64,000 nt of DNA. It comes from an uncultured Bacteroidota bacterium. Lineage in GTDB: Bacteria; Bacteroidota; Bacteroidia; Bacteroidales; WCHB1-69. The notes under the pieces were generated by a model. That model made no database searches. It was given only the letters and a program-made list of their open reading frames with translations, and was not told the DNA's origin. Position numbers and translations under genes: made by a program. This document shows, one piece after another, positions 8,958 through 18,620 of the stretch. The stretch covers positions 129,172 through 193,171 of the forward strand of contig CADADB010000001.1 in assembly GCA_902786595.1 (NCBI GenBank), read 5' to 3'. The first letter of the stretch is position 1, and each line of letters begins with the position of its first letter.

Positions 8958-11570
8958 ATGACATCCAACGAAATACGCTCCGCTTTTCTGGACTTTTTCA
9001 AGTCCAAAGGCCACCAGATTGTGCCCTCCGCACCGATGGTGATTAAGAATGACCCGACATTGATGTTCACCAATGCCGGTATGAACCAGTTCAAGGACAT
9101 TTTCCTCGGCAACACACCGCGCGAATTTCCGCGCGTGGCCGATTCGCAGAAATGCCTCCGCGTCTCCGGCAAACATAACGATCTTGAGGAGGTCGGTCGC
9201 GACACCTATCACCACACCATGTTCGAGATGCTCGGTAACTGGTCGTTCGGCGACTACTTCAAAAAAGAGGCCATCGCCTACGCGTGGGAGTTCCTCACCG
9301 AGGTGATGAAACTCGACAAATCCCGCCTCTACGCCACCGTTTTCGCCGGTGACGAGAAGGACGGTACCGCCTTCGACCAGGAGGCCTTCGACTTCTGGAA
9401 GGCGTATCTTCCCGAAGACCGGATCCTCAAGGGCAATAAGAAAGACAATTTCTGGGAGATGGGCGACACGGGTCCGTGCGGCCCCTGCTCCGAAATCCAC
9501 ATAGACCTGCGCGATGATGACGAGCGCGCCAAAGTTCCCGGTGCCGAGCTGGTGAACAAGGACAATCCGCTCGTTATTGAAATCTGGAACCTCGTGTTTA
9601 TGCAGTTCAACCGTGTGGTTTCCGGCGAGCTGCACCCGTTGTCTGCCAAGCATGTCGATACAGGCATGGGCTTCGAGCGTCTTTGCATGGCTGTCCAGAA
9701 TAAAAAATCCAACTACGACACGGATGTTTTCCAGCCGATTATCCAAAAGATCGCGCAGAATGCCGGGGTGAAGTACGGCGAGAAGCACGATGTGGATGTG
9801 GCCTTGCGTGTGGTGGCAGACCACCTGCGTGCCGTCTCCTTTGCCATCGCTGACGGGCAGCTGCCTTCCAACACGGGAGCCGGCTACGTGATTCGTCGCA
9901 TCCTTCGCCGCGCTATCCGTTACGGTTTCACTTTCCTCAACTTCAAAGAACCCTTCATGCACGCGCTCGTCGCTGACCTCGTGGCGCAGATGGGACACCA
10001 GTTCCCGGAAATCAAGGCACAGCAGCAGCTTATTGAGAATGTCATCCGCGAGGAGGAGACCTCCTTCCTCAAAACCCTTGACTCCGGTATTCTCAAGTTC
10101 GAGAACTACGTCAAGAAGATGGCTGGCAAGACGGTCATCGACGGTGATTTCGCTTTCGAACTGTTCGATACATACGGATTCCCAATAGATCTCACCTGCC
10201 TGATGGCTTCTGAGAAGAATCTGACGGTCGATATGGACGGTTTCGCAGAAGGCTTGCGTCAACAGAAGGAACGTTCCCGCGCTGCCACTTCTATCTCCGC
10301 CGGCGACTGGGTGGAATTGATGCCGCAGGAAAACCCCACTGTGTTTGTCGGTTACAAAGAAGCGGAATGCAGTTGTAAAATCGTGAAATACAGACAAGTA
10401 ACCGCCAAAAACAAGACTTACTTCCAGATTGTCCTCGACAAAACCCCATTCTACGCGGAGTCGGGCGGACAGGTAGGCGACACTGGTGTGCTGACCAACG
10501 GCACGGAGACAGTGGATATCTACAACACCACGAAAGAGAACAATTTGGTGATTCACCACGCCAACAAGATCCCTGCCGATGTGACGGCCGATTTCACTGC
10601 TCACATTGATGAGGTGAAGCGGCAGAAGACGGCTAACAACCACTCTGCCACGCACCTGCTTGACCATGCGTTGCGTGCGGTTTTGGGCACGCACGTGGAG
10701 CAGAAGGGTTCCATGGTGGCTTCCGACCGTCTGCGTTTCGATTTCTCCCACTTCGCCAAGGTGACGGATGAAGAGCTGCGCGCTGCCGAGAAGATGGTGA
10801 ACGCTATGATCCGTCAGAACCTGCCGTTGCAGGAGTTTGTCGATGTGCCGATTGAAGAGGCCCGCGAGCGCGGAGCCATCGCTCTGTTCGGCGAGAAGTA
10901 CGGCAAGACCGTTCGCGTGATCCAGTTCGGCAACGCGGTGGAGCTTTGCGGTGGAACGCACACATCCGCAACAGGCAACATCGGTCTCTTCAAGATTGTG
11001 TCTGAAGGCGCGGTGGCCGCTGGCGTGCGCCGTATCGAGGCGGTAACAGGAGAGGCCGCTGAGAATCTCGTTTACGAAGAACAGGATACTATTGCTCAGC
11101 TAAAGGCCATGACGAATGCTTCCAATCTACTGCAGTCGGTGCAGAAGTTGCAAGACGACTGCCAGATGCTGCGTAAGAAGATGGAAGACATCGACCGTCA
11201 GATGGCTTTGGAGTTCGGTAAATCCCTGATGGAGAATGCTGAAGAGGTTAATGGCGTTTTATTTATGTCGAAAGTTGTCGATTACTCAGCTGACATGCTG
11301 CGGCAAGTCGCCCTGCAGTTGCGTGAGGGTGACAACCACGTGGTAGTGCTGGGCAGCGTGCACGACGGCAAACCGAATCTGGCGGTGGCCATCAGCACAA
11401 ATCTCACGGACAAAGTGGATGCTCCGACATTGGTGCGTACGGCTGGCAAGCTGATGCAAGGCGGTGGCGGCGGTCACCCGACCCTCGCCATGGCTGGCGG
11501 CAAGAACCCCGACGGAGTATCTGCTGCAGTTGAAGAAGCCATGCGATTGGCGAAGGAGAAATTGCAGTAG
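8958..11570 (+). CDS. alaS: alanyl-tRNA synthetase
   Basis: Complete 870-residue class II synthetase, normal family length; charges tRNA-Ala in the cytosol. The start MTSNEIRSAFLDFFKSKGH and motif 2 region TYHHTMFEMLGNWSFGDYF are diagnostic. The editing domain zinc ligands are present: HSATH (HxxxH) near residue 563 and CGGTH (CxxxH) near 662. The C-terminal GGGGGHPTLAMAGGK belongs to the C-Ala/DHHA1 domain. GC-rich, strongly biased codons, which also produce a very long open frame on the opposite strand. A hairpin follows at 11604-11631. Confidence 0.98.
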   Translation: MTSNEIRSAFLDFFKSKGHQIVPSAPMVIKNDPTLMFTNAGMNQFKDIFLGNTPREFPRVADSQKCLRVSGKHNDLEEVGRDTYHHTMFEMLGNWSFGDYFKKEAIAYAWEFLTEVMKLDKSRLYATVFAGDEKDGTAFDQEAFDFWKAYLPEDRILKGNKKDNFWEMGDTGPCGPCSEIHIDLRDDDERAKVPGAELVNKDNPLVIEIWNLVFMQFNRVVSGELHPLSAKHVDTGMGFERLCMAVQNKKSNYDTDVFQPIIQKIAQNAGVKYGEKHDVDVALRVVADHLRAVSFAIADGQLPSNTGAGYVIRRILRRAIRYGFTFLNFKEPFMHALVADLVAQMGHQFPEIKAQQQLIENVIREEETSFLKTLDSGILKFENYVKKMAGKTVIDGDFAFELFDTYGFPIDLTCLMASEKNLTVDMDGFAEGLRQQKERSRAATSISAGDWVELMPQENPTVFVGYKEAECSCKIVKYRQVTAKNKTYFQIVLDKTPFYAESGGQVGDTGVLTNGTETVDIYNTTKENNLVIHHANKIPADVTADFTAHIDEVKRQKTANNHSATHLLDHALRAVLGTHVEQKGSMVASDRLRFDFSHFAKVTDEELRAAEKMVNAMIRQNLPLQEFVDVPIEEARERGAIALFGEKYGKTVRVIQFGNAVELCGGTHTSATGNIGLFKIVSEGAVAAGVRRIEAVTGEAAENLVYEEQDTIAQLKAMTNASNLLQSVQKLQDDCQMLRKKMEDIDRQMALEFGKSLMENAEEVNGVLFMSKVVDYSADMLRQVALQLREGDNHVVVLGSVHDGKPNLAVAISTNLTDKVDAPTLVRTAGKLMQGGGGGHPTLAMAGGKNPDGVSAAVEEAMRLAKEKLQ

Positions 11571-11603
11571 GTGCGTGCCACGGTGCGTTTCTACAAATAA
11601 TAA

Positions 11604-11631
11604 CAAACGGCGGTCACTTGGCCGCCGTTTG
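11604..11631. terminator. hairpin between convergent alaS and ssb
   Basis: Perfect 10-bp stem CAAACGGCGG / CCGCCGTTTG with an 8-nt loop. No long T run, so a bidirectional terminator is plausible but not certain. Confidence 0.6.
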
Positions 11632-11664
11632 TGTTGAAAACCATGGAAACAAAAAGAAAGAACC

Positions 11665-12123
11665 CTAAAAAGGTAAGTCGTCAGAGAAATTCTCTTCTGG
11701 AACCTTCGGCTCCGGCGGAGCAGGCTGCGGTTGCGGCGGCGGTGTCACAATTGTCTGGTTGGGCACCTGCGTCACTGTCGGACCGCTGTTCTCCTTGGGC
11801 GACAGGAAGGTAAAGGTGTTGGCCTCCACTTCCGTGATGTAGTGTTTCACGCCGTTGGCATCATCCCAGTTTCGGGTGCGCAAACGGCCCTCCACGTAGA
11901 TTTGCCGCCCTTTGGACAGATACTTCTCCGCAAGCTCTGCCAAGTTGCGCCACATCACAATGTTGTGCCACTCGGTCATTTCAATGCGGTTGCCGTCCTT
12001 GTCCTTGCGGTACTCGGTCGTCGCTAACGAGAAACTCGCCTTCTTGCTGCCGTTCTCAAATGTTCTGATTTCCGGGTCTTTTCCTAAATAACCCACTAAA
12101 ATTACTTTGTTAATACCTGACAT
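11665..12123 (-). CDS. ssb: single-stranded DNA-binding protein
   Basis: 152 residues: N-terminal OB fold beginning SGINKVILVGYLGKDPEIR, with the TEWHNIVMWRNLAELAEKYL and GRQIYVEGRLRTRNW segments typical of bacterial SSB, a Pro/Gln-rich flexible linker (PPPQPQPAPPEP), and an acidic tip ENFSDDLPF that recruits repair and replication partners. Length and order of parts are normal. Own promoter at 12149-12156. Confidence 0.97.
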   Translation of the reverse strand: MSGINKVILVGYLGKDPEIRTFENGSKKASFSLATTEYRKDKDGNRIEMTEWHNIVMWRNLAELAEKYLSKGRQIYVEGRLRTRNWDDANGVKHYITEVEANTFTFLSPKENSGPTVTQVPNQTIVTPPPQPQPAPPEPKVPEENFSDDLPF

Positions 12124-12148
12124 AATATTTGTGTTTTAAAGTTCACGG

Positions 12149-12156
12149 CAAAGATA
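12149..12156 (-). promoter_or_regulatory. minus-7 box of ssb
   Basis: TATCTTTG on the minus strand, about 26 nt upstream of the ssb ATG. Confidence 0.75.
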
Positions 12157-12246
12157 CAACTGTTTCGGAACAATTGTATATAGTTAAAAATATTTTTATC
12201 AAATGTTAAATGTTAATAAATATTTAATAAGCTAAGGGCCAGGGGG

Positions 12247-13290
12247 TTATTTGGGCTTATAACCTGAATCTTTTAGGAACTTTTGGCTGTCGGTCATCTT
12301 CATCAGCTCTTTTAGAGTGGTTCCAGGATGGTTTTTCATATAGCTTTGCACGATTTGGAAACCGATGAAGTAACCCAGCCGTCCTGGCGAATCGTTTCCG
12401 AAGTCGCGGGTGAATGGCGTTTCGTCAATCATACGGCGGATGACATTTTCGGTGTTGTCATAGACCAGATTTTTTTCGACAAGATAGTGCCACACGGAAG
12501 ATTCGTGTGAGGTAGCCCACTCGTACTGTTTTTTTGAGTAACCGAGGATATCCTGTGCCGGCACATTCGGGAACATGGTTTGCGTGAACAGCATCTTTTT
12601 TCCGGCATCCACCATGTTGTCCAAAAGTGTCACTAATGTTTTGTCTGGCAGGTGTCTGTAAACCAATGCTTTTGAAAAACAATCCGTAGCCATGTATTTC
12701 GGTTCGCAGCGTGCGGCGATGTATTTCGGCATTCCGGCTTGGCCATATTGCTTGTAATCTTTGCCCATATACATATCAAGGCAGACGAAAATGGTGTTCT
12801 CGTAGCCGAAAACGGATGGCATCTGGAAATCAATGCCGGAAACTAACGTGCAGAAACCAGGGGTCCTCTCATCTGGGAAATGTGTGAGATAAAGGGTCAG
12901 AGCTGGAATAATCTGGTTCTCGAAATCCGACAGGTCTCCGTATTTTGCCTCGGCGTCTTTGTAGATCTCCTTGATAATAGGGTCACTGACGAATCCTTTG
13001 ATGGATTGCAGCATCTCGGTGTTGTTCCAGGCACCATTAGCAATGATGTTTTCAGGATATTTGCCATATAGGGCCTTGAAACCGCCTGCCATGTCTTTGG
13101 TGTCCATATTGAACAAATCCTGCTCGTACCGTAAAATGTTGATTTCAACATTCTTGGCGGTTTTAACTTGTTCCTCAGTTAGGTCGGGTTTGGCAACCTT
13201 CACTTGGGCGGCTTTCTTCTTGCAGCTGGTGAGTACAACGCAGAAAGTCAGAATAATACAAAAGATGACAGTGATTTTTTTATTCGTCAT
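12247..13290 (-). CDS. gldB: GldB-type lipoprotein
   Basis: 347-residue lipoprotein. The signal peptide ends in VVLTSC, with Cys as the lipid anchor. The body fits the gliding-motility lipoprotein GldB family: INILRYEQDLFNMD, the YGKYPENIIANG stretch, IDFQMPSVFGYENTIFVCLDMYMGKDYKQY and RLGYFIGFQIVQSYM near the end. The family resembles DUF2268-type metallopeptidases in layout but I see no HExxH. In flavobacteria GldB is needed for gliding; in Bacteroidales its role is unclear. Start at 13290 (MTNKK) places the signal peptide correctly; the longer frame begins at or before the expected transcription start. Confidence 0.85.
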   Translation of the reverse strand: MTNKKITVIFCIILTFCVVLTSCKKKAAQVKVAKPDLTEEQVKTAKNVEINILRYEQDLFNMDTKDMAGGFKALYGKYPENIIANGAWNNTEMLQSIKGFVSDPIIKEIYKDAEAKYGDLSDFENQIIPALTLYLTHFPDERTPGFCTLVSGIDFQMPSVFGYENTIFVCLDMYMGKDYKQYGQAGMPKYIAARCEPKYMATDCFSKALVYRHLPDKTLVTLLDNMVDAGKKMLFTQTMFPNVPAQDILGYSKKQYEWATSHESSVWHYLVEKNLVYDNTENVIRRMIDETPFTRDFGNDSPGRLGYFIGFQIVQSYMKNHPGTTLKELMKMTDSQKFLKDSGYKPK

Positions 13291-13311
13291 AATAATGATG
13301 GTTTCAGAGCG

Positions 13312-13319
13312 CAAACATA
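13312..13319 (-). promoter_or_regulatory. minus-7 box of gldB
   Basis: TATGTTTG on the minus strand, about 22 nt upstream of the start codon. Confidence 0.65.
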
Positions 13320-13366
13320 CATTTTTTTTGTATAGCCATATCAGTGCATATTTCCGAAAATTTGTG

Positions 13367-13374
13367 TATGTTTG
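13367..13374 (+). promoter_or_regulatory. minus-7 box of fucI
   Basis: TATGTTTG, back-to-back with the gldB promoter; gives fucI a leader of about 90 nt. Confidence 0.65.
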
Positions 13375-13469
13375 CGGCGCGTTAGGAACTACCGATGAGG
13401 TTAAATAGACTTCGCCTTGTTTGTGGTTCTGTGTAATGTTTTGAAAATCAGAAGTCTAAAAATTAATAT

Positions 13470-15239
13470 ATGTATCCCAAAATCGGTATCCGCCCCACCA
13501 TTGACGGTCGTCAGGGCGGTGTTAGAGAAAGTCTTGAAGAGAAGACAATGGCCTTGGCGCATGCCGTGGCCGACCTGATTAGCAATAATTTACGTAATGG
13601 TGACGGTACTCCTGTGGAGTGTGTCATCGCCGACAGCACCATCGGGCGCGTGGCTGAAACTGCCGCCTGCCAGGAGAAGTTCGAGCGCGAGGGCGTGGGC
13701 GCCACCATCACCGTGACCTCCTGCTGGTGCTACGGCAGCGAGACCATGGACATGCACCCGCACTGGCCCAAAGCGGTGTGGGGCTTCAACGGCACAGAGC
13801 GTCCCGGCGCGGTCTATCTCGCCGCCGTGCTCGCTGCACATGCCCAGAAGGGACTGCCCGCTTTCGGCATCTACGGCCATGACGTGCAGGACCTCGCCGA
13901 CAACACCATTCCCGCCGACGTAGCCGAGAAGATCCTACGCTGGGCACGCGCAGCCATGGCGATGGCCACCATGCGCGGCAAGAGCTACCTCTCCTTCGGC
14001 AGCGTTGCCATGGGCATCGCCGGCAGCATCGTCAACCCCGACTTCTACCAAGAATACCTCGGGATGCGCAATGAGCAGGTCGATGAAACCGAAATCCTGC
14101 GCCGCATGGACGAGGGCATTTACGACAAGGACGAATACGCAAAGGCCTTCGAATGGGTGACGAAATATTGCAAAGTGAACGAGGGCTGGGACAAAAACCG
14201 TCCTGAGAAGCAGAAAACACGCGAGGAAAAAGACCAAGATTGGGAGTTTGTGACGAAAATGTACCTTATCATGCGCGACCTGATGCACGGCAATCCGAAA
14301 CTCCGCGAGATGGGGTTCAAAGAGGAGGCACTAGGACACAACGCCATCGCGGGCGGCTTCCAAGGACAGCGGCAGTGGACCGACTGGAAGCCCAATGGCG
14401 ACTTCGTGGAGGCGCTCCTCAACACACAGTTCGACTGGAACGGAAAGCGCGAGGCGGTGATCCTTGCCACGGAGAACGACGCACTCAATGGCACGGCTAT
14501 GCTCTTCGGCCACCTGCTGACCCAGAAAGCGCAGATTTTCAGCGATGTGCGCACCTATTGGAGTCCCGAGGCAGTGAAAAGAGTCACCGGCAAGGAGCTC
14601 AACGGCAGGGCTGCCAACGGCATCATCCACCTCATCAACTCCGGCGCCACCACGTTGGACGGCAACGGCTACGCCACGGACGCAGAGGGCAATCCGACAA
14701 TGAAGTGCTGGTGGGATTTGACCGATGAGGATCAGAAGGAGATTCTGGCGCACACCCACTGGATGCCCGCCGACCGGGACTATTTCCGCGGTGGCGGCTT
14801 CTCCAGCAACTTCCTCACCCGCGGCGGTATGCCCGTCACGATGATGCGCCTCAACCTCGTGAAAGGTCTCGGTCCCGTGTTCCAACTGGCCGAGGGCTGG
14901 ACCGTCGATATTGACCCTGAAATCCACAAGGTGCTCGACATGCGCACCGACCCGACCTGGCCCACCACGTGGTTTGTGCCGCGCCTTGACCCGACAAGAG
15001 ACTGCTTCAAAGACGTCTATAGCGTGATGAACTGCTGGGGCGCCAACCACGGGGCCATCAGCTACGGCCACATCGGCGCCGACTTGATCACCCTCTGCTC
15101 CATGCTGCGCATCCCCGTATGCATGCACAACGTCCCCGACGACAAGATTTTCCGTCCGGCGGCCTGGAACGCCTTCGGCATGGACAAGGAGGGCGCGGAC
15201 TTCCGGGCGTGCAAGAACTTCGGACCAACGTATAAATAG
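13470..15239 (+). CDS. fucI: L-fucose isomerase
   Basis: 589 residues, close to the 591 of E. coli FucI. Converts L-fucose to L-fuculose in the cytosol with Mn2+. The start [25 protein letters not shown] contains the hallmark [32 protein letters not shown] and the [20 protein letters not shown] metal-binding region are also conserved. GC-rich. It has its own promoter and a perfect palindromic terminator, and is separated from the rest of the fucose genes by the 15.3-21.2 kb island. Confidence 0.97.
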   Translation: MYPKIGIRPTIDGRQGGVRESLEEKTMALAHAVADLISNNLRNGDGTPVECVIADSTIGRVAETAACQEKFEREGVGATITVTSCWCYGSETMDMHPHWPKAVWGFNGTERPGAVYLAAVLAAHAQKGLPAFGIYGHDVQDLADNTIPADVAEKILRWARAAMAMATMRGKSYLSFGSVAMGIAGSIVNPDFYQEYLGMRNEQVDETEILRRMDEGIYDKDEYAKAFEWVTKYCKVNEGWDKNRPEKQKTREEKDQDWEFVTKMYLIMRDLMHGNPKLREMGFKEEALGHNAIAGGFQGQRQWTDWKPNGDFVEALLNTQFDWNGKREAVILATENDALNGTAMLFGHLLTQKAQIFSDVRTYWSPEAVKRVTGKELNGRAANGIIHLINSGATTLDGNGYATDAEGNPTMKCWWDLTDEDQKEILAHTHWMPADRDYFRGGGFSSNFLTRGGMPVTMMRLNLVKGLGPVFQLAEGWTVDIDPEIHKVLDMRTDPTWPTTWFVPRLDPTRDCFKDVYSVMNCWGANHGAISYGHIGADLITLCSMLRIPVCMHNVPDDKIFRPAAWNAFGMDKEGADFRACKNFGPTYK

Positions 15240-15257
15240 CCACATTGCATTTGATTA

Positions 15258-15293
15258 AAACGAGAAATCCCCAAATTTGGGGATTTCTCGTTT
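15258..15293. terminator. perfect palindrome after fucI
   Basis: 36-nt perfect inverted repeat with 18-nt arms (AAACGAGAAATCCCCAAA and its complement) and T/A-rich flanks; works as a terminator for fucI and for the opposing six-gene operon. Confidence 0.85.
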
Positions 15294-15362
15294 GTGTACA
15301 TGTAAAAGTTACATATTAATAAAGGATACTGAACCGTCACTTTCTGTGAATATGTTTTATAA

Positions 15363-15947
15363 TTAAAATCGGTAGCCAACGCCAAGGTTTATTATCCCCT
15401 TGTATCCAAAACCGACTTCAGCACTGCCAAACCAATGTTCAGATCCGGCATTGAACCCAAATAACGTGACATGAGTCAGTATAGCCTTCATACCTGGAGA
15501 AACACTTATCAAAGGACAAGAGAGTTCTGAGTACAATGTCACTGCGTCGCGATTGTAGTAGGATAAGCGAGTTGTAAAAAATAAACTAATCGAAAATGCA
15601 TTCGTATGGTGCTTGTTGCCATTTAGATCGGTTGCATTTCCTCCAAAATAAAAAAAAGACAAATCGCCACCGATCCATAGCCATTTTAGTGCCCTATATC
15701 GATAACCAAAAGTTATTGGCGACGTTGTGACAACATCTTCTATTCCGTCTGGCTTTTGGAAGATGTTATGCAAGGAGAGCTCGTTGATATAAGCGCCTTT
15801 CACTTGATGTAAATGAAAGACGGGATCTCCTATGCTCAGCCGAAATTCATGAATACGATGGTCTTTTTGTGCAATTTGATTTGAAGTTTGTCCGAAAGAC
15901 CACGCACAACCGCATATTAAAATTAATATTAAACAAGTGTTTTTCAT
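15363..15947 (-). CDS. exported beta-barrel protein, last gene of the island operon
   Basis: 194 residues. The signal peptide (MKNTCLILILICGCAWSFGQ) may be of type I with a nearby Cys, and the mature part consists of amphipathic strands ending NLGVGYRF, an outer-membrane-barrel-type C-terminus. Markedly AT-rich codons compared with fucI next door. It follows the upstream gene by 10 bp. Family not recognised; probably an outer-membrane barrel of unknown function. Confidence 0.65.
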   Translation of the reverse strand: MKNTCLILILICGCAWSFGQTSNQIAQKDHRIHEFRLSIGDPVFHLHQVKGAYINELSLHNIFQKPDGIEDVVTTSPITFGYRYRALKWLWIGGDLSFFYFGGNATDLNGNKHHTNAFSISLFFTTRLSYYNRDAVTLYSELSCPLISVSPGMKAILTHVTLFGFNAGSEHWFGSAEVGFGYKGIINLGVGYRF

Positions 15948-15957
15948 AATATTTGTA

Positions 15958-17118
15958 TTATTCTATTGATTCTATCGTTTCATTTAATGTTGATATATTG
16001 TAACGGTATTTGCTCCCATCATAGTAACAACTTATCCAACTTTCTTGCGGATCTATTCGAAATGATTCTGTTTCGATTTTTTTAAAATAGTATCCGTTTA
16101 TAGTTATTGTAGAGTCATATATGGTAGCAACAGGGGGCGTTTTTTTTCTTTTAGACCAATATCTTTTTGGGAAAACGCTTTCCAAATAAATGGAATCTTC
16201 GATAAATGGAGTGCATGAAGAATCCTGATAAGAATATTTGTATAATGTAGTGTATGACGCTAATCCGCTTCTTATTTTATCTTTTTTCCACTTCCCGTGA
16301 GACAATTTGTAGTTTGTCATTGTAATACTTGTTTTATACCTATGTCCACTAAGTGCTTTCCTATATAAAAAAGACCAGGTGAAATTTTTGTTTGCATTAT
16401 GAGGATTAATTCTCCACCCTTCTCTGTAACAATAAGGAGTATAGCATCCTTGCCCATGGTTACCATTGTTCACCACCACATTTGGATAAATTTCCATGAT
16501 TGCTTCAACATCGTCAATCCTTCTGATTGTCGAGAGATCACCAATGAGTGCAATAGGTATTTCCAATATAGTACCACCTCTTCGCAATTGGTAGATAGTT
16601 TCACCAACACATACCTCATAATGCGTGGAGAGTAATGTTTGTTCTATAGGGCAATTAACTAACGAGTCTGTTGGTGGATTTGTCATCCGTCCCTGCTCGG
16701 CCCATATCTCAGTTTGAGCTTCACAGGATGTCCTAAGATTTCTATTAAACGAAAATTGCTGTTCGAAGATACGTAAAGGTTTATATTCATCAAACCCAAG
16801 ACTGTCTGCAAGATTTGACAACTGATCGTCAGTATAATTTCTGTATGCTTCGTAAAAAACATTTGCCCAACTATCACATTGATGCTGTAATCCCTCTAAA
16901 ACATGGTAATATTGATCTTCATCCAAAAATCTTAATATTTCCCCATTGAAAAGAGTTGTAATGTTTCCAAATTCGACGGTGGGGACTTCTTGATACAAAT
17001 GTAATAATTCCGCCGACATTTCTTGAATTCTGACATCGAATGGAGATTTTTTTTCGCATTTAAAGAAAAGAGATATTAACAATAGTGACACAATGGTCAT
17101 AAGATAGTTTTTTTTCAT
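15958..17118 (-). CDS. AT-rich hypothetical lipoprotein
   Basis: 386 residues. MKKNYLMTIVSLLLISLFFKC gives a signal peptide with a possible lipidated Cys21. I recognise no family. Visible features: an N-terminal helical part (to about residue 130), a Cys pair in CYTPYCYREGWRINPHNANK and a strand-rich C-terminal half. The upstream 35 bp and the first bases of the gene are homologous to the same region of the 18621-19424 gene, as part of a duplicated segment. Distinctly AT-rich, suggesting horizontal origin. Confidence 0.6.
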   Translation of the reverse strand: MKKNYLMTIVSLLLISLFFKCEKKSPFDVRIQEMSAELLHLYQEVPTVEFGNITTLFNGEILRFLDEDQYYHVLEGLQHQCDSWANVFYEAYRNYTDDQLSNLADSLGFDEYKPLRIFEQQFSFNRNLRTSCEAQTEIWAEQGRMTNPPTDSLVNCPIEQTLLSTHYEVCVGETIYQLRRGGTILEIPIALIGDLSTIRRIDDVEAIMEIYPNVVVNNGNHGQGCYTPYCYREGWRINPHNANKNFTWSFLYRKALSGHRYKTSITMTNYKLSHGKWKKDKIRSGLASYTTLYKYSYQDSSCTPFIEDSIYLESVFPKRYWSKRKKTPPVATIYDSTITINGYYFKKIETESFRIDPQESWISCYYDGSKYRYNISTLNETIESIE

Positions 17119-17153
17119 GTTGTTGAATTTTTAGTGAATAAATATAATAATTC

Positions 17154-18026
17154 TTAATAATTGTAATATACTGCTGTGTCGCTAAAGAATAATCCGGTGA
17201 AAGTGAACTGTCGGGTCAAACTGTCGCGTTCGAGCAGCTGGGAAGGGATGTTCAAAAACCGTGCAATGGCATTTCTTTCCACAATATAATCTGGATTGTC
17301 AACATAAATCAATTCATCAAGCATGTTGCACCAATCAAACTGTTCTGTTCTATTTGGTTGCCAGATAGGAAAATTCCAATATTTCATGATTTGTGCCATT
17401 GCTGTGGCCACACAACCAGCCAGACACCGTAAACATCCTGGTATTGGGTTGGGATCCAAACGCGCATTATAGGCGTACGTGTCGGGGTTTGTTACATCGT
17501 TTGAGTGCTGCTGACCCCACTTTGTTGTCAGTAAGGGGATAATGATTACCGTAGTAGCGGCTTTCCCTCCGTCATAATCCCGTTGCAGACTGTCCCATTG
17601 CCTACCATAGCGCGAACTGATAGCATTATGGAAACAATAATCGATTTGATCCGCATATTCACAAACCATTGCTTTCAGACCAGCGGGTATTTCTTCGTTG
17701 TCGGAAAGAATGGAGTAAGGAGGCAGAGAAGTGGTGTCAGAGTCAAAAAAGCCCAAAACAGGCTGGCAACCACGATGACCCGAAAGCAACACTCTTTCCC
17801 CTGATGCAAATGACACCTCATATAACAGTGTGTTCCCGTTTCGAACCATTTTGAAAACACTATCAACAGATGCTTCTGACAATGCCGCTTTATCAGGATT
17901 GTTCCTCTTAAGAGTGTTGACGGACGCTTTGACTGCCTCCGCCCTGGAAATCTGAACCTGTCCGAAAGAAGCCGCTGCAAAACCGCCAACCAACAAAACA
18001 ACTAAAAGGTATCTATTACGATTCAT
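17154..18026 (-). CDS. truncated C10 (streptopain-like) protease with exchanged C-terminal tail
   Basis: 290 residues: signal peptide (to about residue 22), a SpeB-like propeptide region (about 25-155), then the N-terminal half of a C10 cysteine protease catalytic domain with PLLTTKWGQQ and GC205VATAMAQIMKYW, where Cys205 is the expected nucleophile. The protein then stops short: the second half with the catalytic His and the WGWGG-type loop is absent. Instead residues 256-290 (RFLNIPSQLLERDSL...GLFFSDTA) match the tail of the 19462-19980 lipoprotein. Only 35 bp separate its stop from the next gene, so the missing half is not hidden in another frame. Likely catalytically dead or a binding or propeptide-like protein. 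Confidence 0.75.
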   Translation of the reverse strand: MNRNRYLLVVLLVGGFAAASFGQVQISRAEAVKASVNTLKRNNPDKAALSEASVDSVFKMVRNGNTLLYEVSFASGERVLLSGHRGCQPVLGFFDSDTTSLPPYSILSDNEEIPAGLKAMVCEYADQIDYCFHNAISSRYGRQWDSLQRDYDGGKAATTVIIIPLLTTKWGQQHSNDVTNPDTYAYNARLDPNPIPGCLRCLAGCVATAMAQIMKYWNFPIWQPNRTEQFDWCNMLDELIYVDNPDYIVERNAIARFLNIPSQLLERDSLTRQFTFTGLFFSDTAVYYNY

Positions 18027-18037
18027 GACAGGTCAAT

Positions 18038-18616
18038 TTAATTGTGAATCTCGACAACGCGCAATACATAATCATCCATCAAGAAACACTCTTCCGTATG
18101 CTCATTTGAAGCATTCTTTCCGAGATGGTTTGGAAATTCCAAAATTCCAGTAAGGAAACAGGTGTCCGTTTTGTCATAAAATCCTGCAAAATCCCAGATA
18201 TTCAACAGCGTCAATTTCGGGCAATCCACACCGAGCCATGGTTTTGTATCTCCAAACAAGACTGTATCGAGTGATTCATCGTCAGATTCCCAAAACCAAC
18301 CATAAACTTTGAGGGTGTCGCCTTGGTGGTTGTAATAAGGATAATCTGCATAAGACATGACATTAAAGTCAAAATTCATCCTCAAGGCACGAACACTGTT
18401 ATATGTGTTCGACGAAAGTTCAGGTATTTCACTCTTGTCACGATTGAAGCAGTCGCATCTTTTTGCTTCCTCATTGTAAACCATCCCTTGTTTGCACTCA
18501 CAGTCTTCTGTTTGCGAATTGTAAACCATATTCTTGTAACACTCCATCTGTCTGTTGCACCCGCATAACAATAAAATGCCGGTAATTGCCATTAAGATAA
18601 CTACATTCTTTCTCAT
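18038..18616 (-). CDS. Cys-repeat lipoprotein of unknown function
   Basis: 192 residues. The signal peptide ends LLLCGC, a lipobox. The N-terminal mature part carries a duplicated Cys motif (MVYNSQTEDCECKQG and MVYNEEAKRCDC, about residues 31-56), reminiscent of small EGF-like or Cys-knot repeats found in surface lipoproteins. The rest is unrecognised. It starts 4 bp after the stop of the tail-fibre-like gene, inside the six-gene operon. Confidence 0.6.
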   Translation of the reverse strand: MRKNVVILMAITGILLLCGCNRQMECYKNMVYNSQTEDCECKQGMVYNEEAKRCDCFNRDKSEIPELSSNTYNSVRALRMNFDFNVMSYADYPYYNHQGDTLKVYGWFWESDDESLDTVLFGDTKPWLGVDCPKLTLLNIWDFAGFYDKTDTCFLTGILEFPNHLGKNASNEHTEECFLMDDYVLRVVEIHN

Positions 18617-18620
18617 ACCC

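Noticed and set aside
8943-10961. 672-codon open frame opposite alaS
   Set aside because: It mirrors the GC-rich, codon-biased alaS gene; no ribosome site, no promoter and no protein family. It is a codon-bias shadow.
14331-15245. Long open frames opposite fucI and fucP (also 23853-24833)
   Set aside because: Shadows of GC-rich genes, without family resemblance or start signals.
17119-18026. Frameshifted full-length C10 protease
   Set aside because: Only 35 bp lie between the stop and the next gene, and the C-terminus is homologous to another intact protein, so this is a true short protein.
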